Assembly: GCA_036971475.1 (NCBI GenBank)
Contig: JBAIZL010000002.1
Location: 171,709,024-171,773,023 of the forward strand
Length of the DNA stretch: 64,000 nt
From: Prosapia bicincta
Taxonomy: Eukaryota > Arthropoda > Insecta > Hemiptera > Cercopidae
Reading direction: 5' to 3'
In this document: positions 12,493-22,435 of the stretch, piece by piece
Layout of the letters: each line of letters opens with the position of its first letter
Position numbering within the stretch: position 1 is the first letter of the stretch
Position numbers and translations under genes: made by a program
Notes under the pieces: model-generated
Told to the model about the DNA's origin: nothing
The model's input: the letters and a program-made list of their open reading frames with translations, nothing else
The model's database searches: none

Positions 12493-12925
12493 CGGACGCA
12501 CTGCTCCTTAATGGAATGGCCCAATCTGTCAACCACGACAAAGGTCCTGTGTACATATACTACTTTGATTATATATATTAAATATTGATATTAAGGTTCG
12601 ATTGCTTGCAGATGTACACAGACGAAATGCTCCTTAATGGAATGGTCCAATCTGTCAACCACAACAAAGGTCCCGTATACATATAGTACTTTGATTATAT
12701 ATATTAAGTATTGATATTAAGGTTCGATTGCTTGCAGTGTACAAATACTTCTTTGGCTATATATATTAGGAATGAATAATAAGGCTCGATTGCTTGCAGA
12801 TTTACGCAGACGTAATGTTCCTTCACGGAATGGTCACATCTGTCAACCAACACAATGGTCCTGTGTACATATACTACTTTGACTGTATATATTAAATACT
12901 AATATTAATTTTCGATTGCTTGCAG
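12493..12925 (+). repeat. Minisatellite of esterase acceptor + exon start, right part
   Basis: The array resumes after element X with about four units, one internally deleted (near 12738). It ends directly at the true exon, whose own acceptor is the last 'gattgcttgcag'. The unit at about 12790 ('FLHGMVTSVNQHNGPVY'-type) is closest to the functional exon; units further left carry LLNGMVQSVNHD changes. Confidence 0.92.
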
Positions 12926-13064
12926 ATGTACACAGACGCAATGTTCCTTCACGGAATGGTCACATCTGTCAACCACCACAAAGGGCCCGTGTATATATAC
13001 TACTTTGACTACAAAGGCAGTGTCACACTTGCTCCGATGTTTGGCAATAAAGTGGACGACTTTG
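12926..13064 (+). CDS. Carboxylesterase, internal exon (parent of the minisatellite)
   Basis: Phase-0 acceptor 'gcttgcag' ends at 12925 and donor 'gtaagg' starts at 13065. It encodes 'MYTDAMFLHGM', then 'KGPVYIYYFDYKGSVTLAP' and 'FGNKVDDF', ending with one base (G). In insect esterases this is the strand-turn region 'Y.Y.F.Y.G' just before the catalytic His. It is the only copy that continues past 'YFDY' into coding sequence, which marks it as the real exon among about 15 look-alikes. Phase agrees with both neighbours. Confidence 0.92.
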
Positions 13065-13439
13065 GTAAGGTTTCTTAAACGTTTAGAAATTTTAGTTACC
13101 TAGGAATAGCGTTGAGTGATTTAATTTGTATGGACGATATAGGCCTAAACTAGCAAAATAAAATGTATATACGATACACATTAACAATTTATTGTTTACT
13201 GTATTCATTAAAATTGATACACCAATGTGTAAAATTAAAGAGATTGAATAATTATAAAATAAAAATAATTTCAAATACAATCTACACTTTTGACCAATAA
13301 AATACTTATTAATTCTCTGTAATGGGTTATTAATTTTATAGGCTGAAGTTTGTTTAAATTATTTAACAAGCTTTTATCTATGTATGTTGACCATTAGCCC
13401 CAGCAAGTGTATAAAGTAACTTTGATTTAGGTTAGTTGC

Positions 13440-14560
13440 ATGGTTGTGGAGAGGCCACTGCGGAAGCAGCATTGTTCAATTTTTATGGTAGGGGCTAAAT
13501 GTTGGAACAGCCTGTCGTTGAGTAGCCTCTCATACACCTTTGAGAGGTTTGGTAGGAGCAGCCCTGATGTTGTGGAGGAAGAGAGCTTTTGTCCCTGGTT
13601 TAAGGAAAAGGACTATTTTTGCTTCCTTCCACGATGTAGGGTAGTGACACGCTCCCAAGATCCCACTAAATAGATTGGTAATGGACAATGGTGCATGGTT
13701 GGATATGCAATTCAAATCAAGGGCTCTGCGAGTGTTTAAAATCATAATGGTTTGCGTCAGAGGTCTGGTAACGGGTGAAGTGGGCCAATTTGAAAGGTTT
13801 CAAGATAGTCATTTACAAGGATAACATGTTCGGCGTCATAGATGTTTGTATTATGGGTGAACTGATCTTCCAAGGAGTCAACGAACGTTTCAGCCTTATC
13901 CTCCGGGAAGTAAGTCAGACCCTCCCTGACCATGGAGTGGATTTTGGGGAGCCTTGAGGGCCTAGAACTGGCGATTTAGATTCCACAGAGCCATTCTCTG
14001 AGCTCCTGTGCATTCCTCCTCACCATGGGGTTTTAGTGGCATCTTTACTAGTTGGGTCTGTGAGTTTAGTTCCCTCTTGACAGATGGGGCCCGGGTAACT
14101 TGAGATGTTCCGTGTAATCGGCGCTTGTTTGCCAGCTCTGCCTGAATGTTGGGTGGGAGGAGACTGTTCGGATTTTGTCGGCCTCCCCGCTGCTGTTGAT
14201 TGTGTTACCGTGGTTCAGACATGTTCTCAGAAGACTAGTTGAAGCGTCTCCTACAGGTTTTGGTAAACATCTTGGCTTGGGGTAGGTGACTTGCTACGGT
14301 GTTAGTAGAATGGGGTTGTGGTCGGAACTGATGTCGGAATACTTTCCTCAGTAGGTTTGACTATGGGTGATCGTGGGAGGGGGGTTTCCTTGCCTACATA
14401 GGTTTGTCAATCTGAGTCAATGCTCCTCCGTGGGCTCTTCTAAGACTACACCAGCCTGAGCTTCCGTTTGTTAAGGAGCTGTAGCCGTCCCAGGGACCAG
14501 TGTCCTTCTAGGTGTATGAGGAGGCGCCTGTCTTGCTACAGGTTTGCAGACTATCCCTGG
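13440..14560 (-). pseudogene. Decayed LINE (R1/jockey-like) fragment: endonuclease end to RT start
   Basis: Read on the minus strand, the block shows an endonuclease-like 'SDHNPILLT' near its right side. Further on comes the usual start of the reverse transcriptase, 'CHYPTSWKEAKIVLFLKPGTK' in part (about 13640-13600), followed by a decayed 'RPI'-type region. Many stops and frameshifts show it is dead, and the catalytic RT core is absent. It sits in the esterase intron and is more GC-rich than the rest. Which LINE clade it belongs to is uncertain. Confidence 0.7.
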
Positions 14561-14613
14561 CTAGGTGGTCCCCTCCACACTTGTGCATTTTGAAATGATT
14601 TATGTTGTTCCAG

Positions 14614-14746
14614 GAGTGGTGCATGCAGACACAATGCTCTACACGTTCTCTTTTGGCAATATGACTCCTAACATAAAACTCAACAAGGAAGATGTAGCTG
14701 TATCGGAGAAAATCGTAGAGCTGTTTACAAACTTTGCAAAGTACAG
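14614..14746 (+). CDS. Carboxylesterase, internal exon with catalytic His
   Basis: Acceptor 'ttgttccag' ends at 14613 and donor 'gttagt' starts at 14747. The first two bases complete a Gly codon from the previous exon, then the frame reads 'GVVHADTMLYTFSFG'. This is the family's GV-x-H-x-D motif with the catalytic His (CAT at 14622-14624). It continues through 'SEKIVELFTNFAKY', the conserved helix before the C-terminal strand ('..mt..wtnFAktG.P' in most esterases). The exon ends with two bases (AG) completed by the next exon. Confidence 0.93.
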
Positions 14747-15064
14747 GTTAGTATTTAGATTATTTAAGAACGTATTAAAGTCAATTTTTATTGGAAACAT
14801 TCCTAATCAATTAAAGAAACTACATAATGTGCCCAAAGATACATTATATGGGTTTTGCAACATTACCTGCTTCTTATATAAAACAATACTACCCTCCCCA
14901 AACATGTAATGACTCTAATACAAAATAAAATTACTAGTTTCCTATGAATATCTAGTTTTAGAAGAAGTGTCGTCGAGGTTTCCGAGAGCTTTTTTACAGT
15001 AAATAAACAGTAACCAGAAGGCAACATCAATGTCTGGATAAAATAGATGTCATTTATAAAAATG

Positions 15065-15525
15065 AGTATCCTTGGAATACTCTTCCCGGACTTTGGAATA
15101 TTTCCCCGGTTGTTGGAATACTCCCCTCGCCCTTGAAATACTTCACCGTCCATGGAATACTCCCCCTTCTTATAAATAATCCCCCCCCGTCTTTGGAATA
15201 CACCCCTTCTCCTTAGAAATCTCCCGCGTCCTTGGAATACTCCTCCATCATTGAAATACTCCTCTATGCTTGGAATACACCTCTTGTCCTTAGAAATCTC
15301 CCCCGTCCTTGGAATACTCCCCAGTCCTTGAAGTACTCTTCCGTCCTTAGAGTTTTTCCCCGTCCACGGAATATTCCCCCGTCCTTGAAGTACCCTCCAT
15401 ATTCATTTAATACTGCCCCATCCATGGAATACTCCCTTGTCTTTGAAATACCCTCTCCCCCATCCTAGGAATACACCCCGTCGTCCTTAGAAGTCTCCCT
15501 TGTCCTTGGAATACTCCGCTGTATG
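15065..15525. repeat. C-rich minisatellite with about 30 bp period
   Basis: Degenerate units built on 'ccttggaatactcccc' and 'ccttgaaatactcc' run through the intron between the last two esterase exons. Open frames on both strands are by-products of the repeat. Confidence 0.85.
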
Positions 15526-16114
15526 TGAAAGTGGCACTTTCCGGAATTATGAAGCTTTATTCTTTTTAAAATTCGCTTAAGCTAAAACAATTGTACTGTA
15601 TATTTGTACTATAGAAAGTTTTAGAACCAAATATAATGTAGACCCACCAATAGAAATAAAAATTAAAAATAAGGGACCCAGGTTTTAACAAACTGTGCTA
15701 AGTTTAATAGAAGCATAAGGTGAAGGCAAATTGCCAAACCTCGGATGTAAGCCATTAACTTAAAGGCAATTTTAAGTCTTTATCCTTTTCATTTTATTAA
15801 ACAAAGTCGTTAATCTCATCTGATTATTTTCTGAATGTTTTTATTAGTGTCTATATATATTGATTAGTTTTAATGGGCAATGTACTCGTATCTTAAAATG
15901 TTCTTTAGTAAACAAAATTCTTCCAGATTTCCCAGAACATAGCATATCTTCTTGTTTACTGTTTCATGGCGGACGTTTTGTGCAACAGTTGATGGTAGAA
16001 CCTCTACTTCGAAACAAACACAATATGTTGGGGAAGTGTAAAGTAATGATGTCGTATACAGAAACAGTTAATATAAACGTTGTTCGCATTCTTTGTTGTG
16101 CATGACTTTTGTCA

Positions 16115-16930
16115 GCTGTTGTACTTCTTACATCAGGGGAAACTATTTAGGCTACTGACCACTTGTCAGACTTCGTATTGCAACTTTTGGATATTCCAGA
16201 CACTTAGATCTTATGAGTCCCCTGTATTTGTGTTGTACTTCTTACATCAGGGGAAACTATTTAGGCTACTGACCACTTGTCAGACTTCGTATTGTAACTT
16301 TTGGATATTCAATACACTTAGATCTTATGAGTCCCCTGTATGTGTGTTGTACTTCTTACATCAGGGGAAACTATTTAGGCTACTGATTGTCAGACTTCGT
16401 ATTGCAACGTTTGGATATTCAAGACACTTAGATCTCATGAGTCCCCTGTATGTGTGCTGAACTTCTTACATCAGGGGAAACTATTTAGGCTACTGACCAC
16501 TTGTCAGACTTCGTATTGTAACTTTTGGATATTCAATACACTTAGATCTTATGAGTCCCCTGTATGTGTGTTGTACTTCTTACATCAGGGGAAACTATTT
16601 AGGCTACTGATTGTCAGACTTCGTATTGCAACGTTTGGATATTCAAGACACTTAGATCTCATGAGTCCCCTGTATGTGTGCTGTACTTCTTACATCAGGG
16701 GAAACTATTTAGGCTACTGACCACTTGTCAGACTTACGAATTGCAACTTTTGGATATTCAAGACACTTAGCTCTTATGAGTCGCCTGTATGTGTGTTGTA
16801 CTTCTTACATCAGGGGAAACGCTTTATCCCTTTATTAGGCTACTGGCACTTGTCAGACTTACGTATTGCAACTTTTGGATATTCAAGACAATTAGATCTT
16901 ATGAGTCCCCTGTATGTGTGTTGTACTTTT
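16115..16930. repeat. 114 bp tandem repeat (about 7 copies)
   Basis: The unit begins 'gttgtacttcttacatcagg'; starts at 16118, 16232 and 16346 give a 114 bp period, and later units are shortened by loss of 'ccacttg'. It lies about 90 bp before the terminal esterase exon. The open frames through it (16080-16720) are translated repeat, not genes. Confidence 0.92.
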
Positions 16931-17020
16931 CCAAATGAGGCGCCTAAATTTCTTCTTTGTCTGTTGTACCTATAAATAGGCTTATATAATTTAATAAAAA
17001 CTACTTTAAGTTTTTTCTAG

Positions 17021-17225
17021 AACCCCAACTCCCAAGAGGACATTTACATATTGGGAGCCAGTCACATCACCAGAACTGCAGTACTTACACATAAGTAACA
17101 GCGGCTTTGCAATGAACTCCTACTTCTTGAAAGAAAGGGTAGACTTTTGGAGCTCACTGGGACTAAAGGATAACCTAGCTGGGGTGGAGCCTCTACAAAA
17201 GAACTCGATTAAAGATGAGTTGTAA
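17021..17225 (+). CDS. Carboxylesterase, terminal exon ending in KDEL
   Basis: Acceptor 'ttttttctag' ends at 17020. The first base completes an Arg codon, followed by 67 codons and TAA at 17223-17225. The content fits the C-terminus of insect carboxylesterases: 'P..FTYWEPV' (usual WxP/WxPV), 'LQYLHISN' and 'ERVDFWSSL' (usual 'r..FW..l'). The protein ends 'NSIKDEL'. A C-terminal KDEL is the classic ER-lumen retrieval signal, so the enzyme is inferred to stay in the ER rather than be secreted. The five exons in the window total 276 residues, about half of a usual ~550-residue esterase. Confidence 0.93.
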
Positions 17226-17382
17226 AATTGTGAATTTATTTTCTGAAATTATATTTTTGTTAACGTCTTAGTGTAATGTGCAATTAAATGTAAATGTGTG
17301 TATGAAGAAGAACTCTTATACCATACATCTGTTAATAATATGGAACTCTTTATAGATATGTTTAACGTTGTGGTAATAATTT

Positions 17383-17388
17383 AATAAA
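17383..17388 (+). promoter_or_regulatory. Likely polyadenylation signal of the esterase
   Basis: AATAAA lies about 158 bp after the stop codon in AT-rich 3' sequence. No other AATAAA comes earlier after the stop. Confidence 0.6.
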
Positions 17389-17399
17389 CTTTATAATTT

Positions 17400-18880
17400 T
17401 ATTGATCTTTTTATAAATTTATTACCTAACTGCACTTATTGTAATTTTTAATAAATATCTAGTTAAAAACATTGATTTTTCCAACTAGTTATTGCTTAGA
17501 ACACATTGGTTAATGTTTGACGAATTAAAACAAACATTAAAAGGAAATTTGGAGAAGTTGCAGTGAATAAGATATTAACCCTGGACAGAAAAATGAGGTT
17601 AAAAATAAATTTACAAGTATTTAATCTTATATTAATGACTCATTTGGCTCCCAGGTCTGGGTCCTTGAAACCCAATGAGAAGGTTGGAGAAGCTAGCTAA
17701 ATAAGCGCATATAGGCTTACGCAGCAACCACTGCCAAAAGACAGATAGATGGCACTGTCTGTCAGACATGCAAAGAGGCCAGCATAGGAAGGACTTACCA
17801 TTAAGTGCCAATTCCACTTACTTGGGAGACACTTACTGCATTACGGATTTCTTTATATGAACCTGGCCAGTACCTAGGACTAGTACAATGACTAGTTGAC
17901 AGCGAACCACCTGCAACTCTGCCAAGCACTTCTGACTACAGCGACCGATTCCCCATCCTTGTCTTGTCTTTACTGACATGATCGACGGCGAGGGCAGGCA
18001 TTGTCTACAACGGATAGGATCCCTAACTGGTAACATTATATGTAATTTATCATTGATCTTTTTGCTATAATTTCTTAATATTAAGAAAAACATTCTTGCT
18101 AGTGAAGTAAACTAATATTAAGACAGAAATTATGATGCCTTATCCATTGTACCCTAGTAGATCTAATAGCAAATTATAGTATATGGTCTGCAACTTCAAT
18201 TCTTATTATATGAGTCATACAGCTTCTCATGCTTATCCAGTGCTTGGTTTAAAGGTGTACTTTTATACCTCACACAACATAACAGGTTTAAGCATTACCC
18301 CACTTTTACAAAATTTTTAAAGGTGTAACAAGACTATAACACACTTCTAAAATGGAAATCAGGTAAAATATTTTTGTGAAAATTTGAAGCAGTTCAAGAA
18401 GTAATCCGTTTATAAGAAGATGATAGGTAATAAATTTAAAGGAAAGACTTAGATGTAAGTTAGAAGTTAAAATCTTTGTAGGATTGCTGTTAGAACTGGA
18501 CAGGACAAGCATTGAAAGTAGATGATAATATAGCTGGCATTTATCTATTTAAAATAAGAATAAAATGAATGGATCTTTTTTGCAGTTGGAACAAAACTAC
18601 ATATTTTTCAATATCATTACTGAACCTTAATCGATACTTGAGTAATTTTTCACAGTTGGCATTTCTTAATATAATAATGGAATGGATTAATGATTTGACA
18701 TAAGACCGAAACAAATAATACTGGTAAGTTATCGATTTTATTAATAATTCATTTAGCACACTAATGTAATATCCTTTCCATAGTAACTGTTCTGAAACAA
18801 AAAGTTTGTATTAAGGTTATAAAGTGATTCGATGGTTATAGAATTGTAACTTGAAGAATGACAACAGATGTAACCTGGAG
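17400..18880. other. Intergenic sequence, nothing recognised
   Basis: The sequence between 17640 and 18030 is less AT-rich, and short minus-strand frames there resemble no family I know. The rest is AT-rich with no visible repeat. Confidence 0.4.
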
Positions 18881-19293
18881 TTACACTCCGATTTCAGTGA
18901 TACCAGCTTCTTTCGGCCTCTCAGTCGTATCTCTCAAGAAGCAGTGCCGGAGCGAGCTCTATTTGTTTCATAACCGCAGCTCTTATCATTAATGATATAA
19001 CTAATGCCAACGGAAGGGTTGAAAAATTGTTTCCTTAACATTTCACACTTCACTTGGCATCTGTGGTTTTCATTCTCTTTGGAAAATTTACAAGAAATAT
19101 CTGGTCCATCTCTTTACTTTTGCGATCTTGACAAGTGTTGACAAAAAGTTAAGAAATCTTGGCCTTTTCATAAATCACTGCAAGCACAGGTCGTATGCTA
19201 TTCTACCTGTTGTCACAAACCCAACTTCATTGCTTATATACACAACCTTTTTTAATGTGGCTACGTTTTTTTGACAACTCTGCGCTTTCCTAA

Positions 19294-19963
19294 GTAGGCC
19301 TATTACACATGCATCATGTATACTCACTAGGCACGGTTTGGACGATGTTGTGTTGCTTCAGCTCTCTGCTCTTGGTCATTTGTAGACGCATGCAAATGGC
19401 AAGAAAATGTCTAAGAGACTTGCAGGAAAGCTTTCGGAATGACTTCCCACAGTCTTCCATACTTCACGTACTACCTTCTGTAGACTCGACCAGCTCGCCT
19501 CTCACATCGGGCCATGAAGTGCACAATTAAAACCTAAAGGCCATTAAGAAGATTTACAACGAACTATTTCATACTCTGCGCTCTATAGTGGACTACTACA
19601 TTGATAGTAGTGCCTTGCTGTTAGTCTGTGAGAGTTTGATGCTTGCCGGATGTTTGAGCATGTACATTAGGAAAGATGCCTCACTATTTGTATCCTTTAC
19701 GTTGTTCTTTTTCTTACCAATGTGTTTTCTCCTCCTCTGTACACTTTTGGAGTTGGAATTATGTCATACAAAGGGAGCCTTTCTGGATGCTCTACAAACA
19801 AACAGATGTAAAAGTGTACAGAAGTAGTTGCAGCATATGTACTTCTGGATTTTGCACGAAGGGTATGTGATATCTTGTGGGTGTTTTCATGTAAGTCTGA
19901 ACTTGATTCCTTTAGTGATAAATGTAGTGTCTACTGTCTACTTTGCTATATATTAATAATAAA
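19294..19963 (+). pseudogene. Possible chemoreceptor (gustatory-receptor-like) relic
   Basis: One frame stays open across about 220 codons except for two in-frame stops (19528-19530 and 19825-19827). It shows hydrophobic stretches spaced like membrane helices ('TMLCCFSSLLLVIC', 'LFVSFTLFFFLPMCFLLLC', 'LNLIPLVINVVSTVYFAIY'), an 'LRDLQESFRNDF' helix, and a 'CGCFHV' before the last helix. That order recalls the C-terminal half of insect gustatory receptors (helices 5-7), but the diagnostic TYLVVLxQF end is absent. The assignment is an inference from layout; it may be an unrelated membrane protein relic. Confidence 0.3.
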
Positions 19964-20453
19964 ACTGCTGTGTTTGTAAAGGGCAGTGTTGGCTAACTCT
20001 ACTTAAATCTTTGTGTCATATATTCTGAGAGTTTTTTAACTTTAGTTTTTGGTGTGTTTTATTTAAAGTATTAAAACCCAATAAAACTTGAATTAGGTTG
20101 AATGATAAAATTTAAAACAAATTTTCAACAGAGTAATAAAATCATACTATTCTACAAAGCGTTTTCAGAGTGTATTAGAAAATAGAACTGAAATAAATAT
20201 TTCGTGTACATTATTACTTTTTTATTGAAATTGCATCCGTTTCTAACGTAAAATAATGAACAGTTCTCATAGTCCCTTGAATTCGCTGTTACCAAATATG
20301 ATTGCCTTCTCAACTTTCCAGATGTCTCGTTCATATATTTTCTGGTGTATTTTCTATTACTTTGATGGTGTCACACTCTGATAATGTTTCTGAGTATATT
20401 TTCTGATGTATTATTTTAAGATTACGAAATTATAATTGTTTGATCGACTAGAC

Positions 20454-20904
20454 CACGGGTTCCCAAACATTTTTGTACCACGCCCAAGTGCTGAAAATAT
20501 TTTTTCACACAAGTATGTGCTTGACAAAGACAAGTATATTCGAAGAACTGCCTGTGATACATTTTTAAATGTTTTATCCAAAATGAAATTTGGTCATTGT
20601 GACCCTTTTACCACAATGAACGTCAAACATTCGTTTCGCGACACTTTTGTACTATTATTCTTTTCAAGCTGTCATGTTGATTTAATTTAAACTTAACAAA
20701 ATTTGTACAATCTTTACTTATATTTCTTTCATAAATTTATACATTTCATATAAATTTTATGAACATCATGGTCAATATAATTACCTATGTAAAAAAAATC
20801 TGAGATTTAAATTTTGATAAATTGTGTACTTGAATTTTAACTAAATGAGAATTAATTTTACTATTTTCCAACTGGTTTCCCCCCCCCCCATTTAGGAACC
20901 CATG
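20454..20904. mobile_element. hAT-type MITE with perfect 8-bp target duplication
   Basis: The ends are inverted repeats: left CACGGGTTCCCAAAC; right, read inward, CATGGGTTCCTAAAT. GACTAGAC flanks both sides (20446-20453 and 20905-20912), an 8-bp duplication as expected of the hAT superfamily. At 451 bp with no transposase, it is a non-autonomous copy. The small open frame inside is fortuitous. Confidence 0.88.
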
Positions 20905-21759
20905 GACTAGACTGTTGTGAAGTATCTAACAGTTGCTTTATGCTATAGCCTATTTACAGGAGATAGCTGATGCCTTAGACAAGGTTGTAAGAATTAATAG
21001 CGCAAATTTCCCTCATTGCAATAGTTAGTAGACATACTCGTACATACTGAAACAAATATTGGCAGCATTAAACTTTTAAGCACTGATGGATGAACCTTTG
21101 TATATTTTCCTCCTTTTTACTTCAAATCAATAAGAACAGTGAAATTGTATGCAATTTGTAAAATAATAATAATACTATATTTGTCTTAATTTAAAACAAT
21201 TTAAATTTAAAAATTCAAGGGTGCACTTATTTATTAAAACAGGTTAAAGCCTTACCAGAAATAACAAACGTTTTTAAAGCAAACTTTAAATTGTCATTCT
21301 TACAACTACAATTGTATAACGAAACATTGAGTTTACCACAGTTTTATACAGGGTATACTATGAGCGCTCCTAATAAGAAAGCCCATTTTCTTTCCTCCAT
21401 TTGCATAGAGATGGAAAGAAAAAAAGTAAGTTTAAATGCTTTAAAAAGTTTAAAATTCATTTTACTTTAAATAACAATAACTCGTGTTTTCAAAAAAAGA
21501 ACTTATGCACAAAAAATAATAAACAGTTTTAAAAAACTGGAAAAGTATGAAAACAAATCCTAATACAAGACCTTAATTATTTCATTACAACTATTATTTT
21601 TAATTTAATAGCTTCTATAGACCTGCAATAGTCTTACAACTCAAGAGAGGCTAACTTTAAAATTAAATGATTTATTTAACTTAACAAAACATTTTACAGC
21701 CTGTATTGGTTTATTTATTGTAATATTTTCAATTTGCACCTAAATATTTATTAGAAGGC

Positions 21760-22091
21760 GAAAACATTAATATTCTACAAAAAATTTCAACAGACAATTG
21801 AAACTAATGATTTGGAGAAAGGCCAAAGATTAGCTTTTGAGGGAACAATGGAGTCACATAACAACAAAAATAGAAAAAGATGACAATTTAAAGCAGGAGA
21901 CTTAGTATACCTGGAAAATGGAAACCGGCTACAAAAGGAAATTAGAACAGTTACGAATTGGTTCATATATTATATTGAAAAAAATTTCCGAATAAATTTA
22001 TAAAGTTGATACAGGACATAAGAAGATAGAGTCAAACCTCTTTCATATTACTAAACCGACTACGGTGGTTTCACTGTCTGGGGGAAGACAA
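21760..22091 (+). pseudogene. Ty3/gypsy retrotransposon tail (integrase C-terminus)
   Basis: A decayed frame reads 'FKAGDLVYLENGNRLQKE', and after a damaged stretch 'YKVDTGHKKIESNLFHITKP', the form seen at the C-terminal end of Ty3/gypsy-type integrases. It is followed by a purine-rich tract 'gggggaagaca' ending at 22090, then TGTAAATAAT (22092), the expected polypurine tract and possible LTR start. Stops interrupt the frame, and the rest of pol is missing. Confidence 0.55.
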
Positions 22092-22435
22092 TGTAAATAA
22101 TCTCCTGTCGTAATTCTTAAATATGTATTTACCGTGTATGTAATCCTGTAACCCATGGAAAGTGGCATCCATCTGCAACGAGGGTGACAAAAGGAAAAAT
22201 TTAATATCCATGTGAACATAAAGTACAATTATAAAAGACTAATTATAATTGAAAATACTGGAAATAAGAACATCAAATGTTGTTTTTATCATTTCAGGTA
22301 TTAAATGAAATTTTTATCATAATGTTAAATCAATTGTAAGTTGTAAATAATTTATAGTTTGTATTAAATTATTATCATTTCATATACAAAACACAAACAG
22401 TTTTTTATTTCAAGAAATATAACCTTACACACATA

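Noticed and set aside
16080..16975. Plus-strand ORFs of 126, 88 and 60 residues
   Set aside because: These are translated 114 bp tandem repeat with identical peptides in each unit and no recognisable protein.
20436..20690. 84-residue ORF near 20.5 kb
   Set aside because: It lies inside a hAT MITE defined by inverted ends and an 8-bp duplication; no coding evidence.
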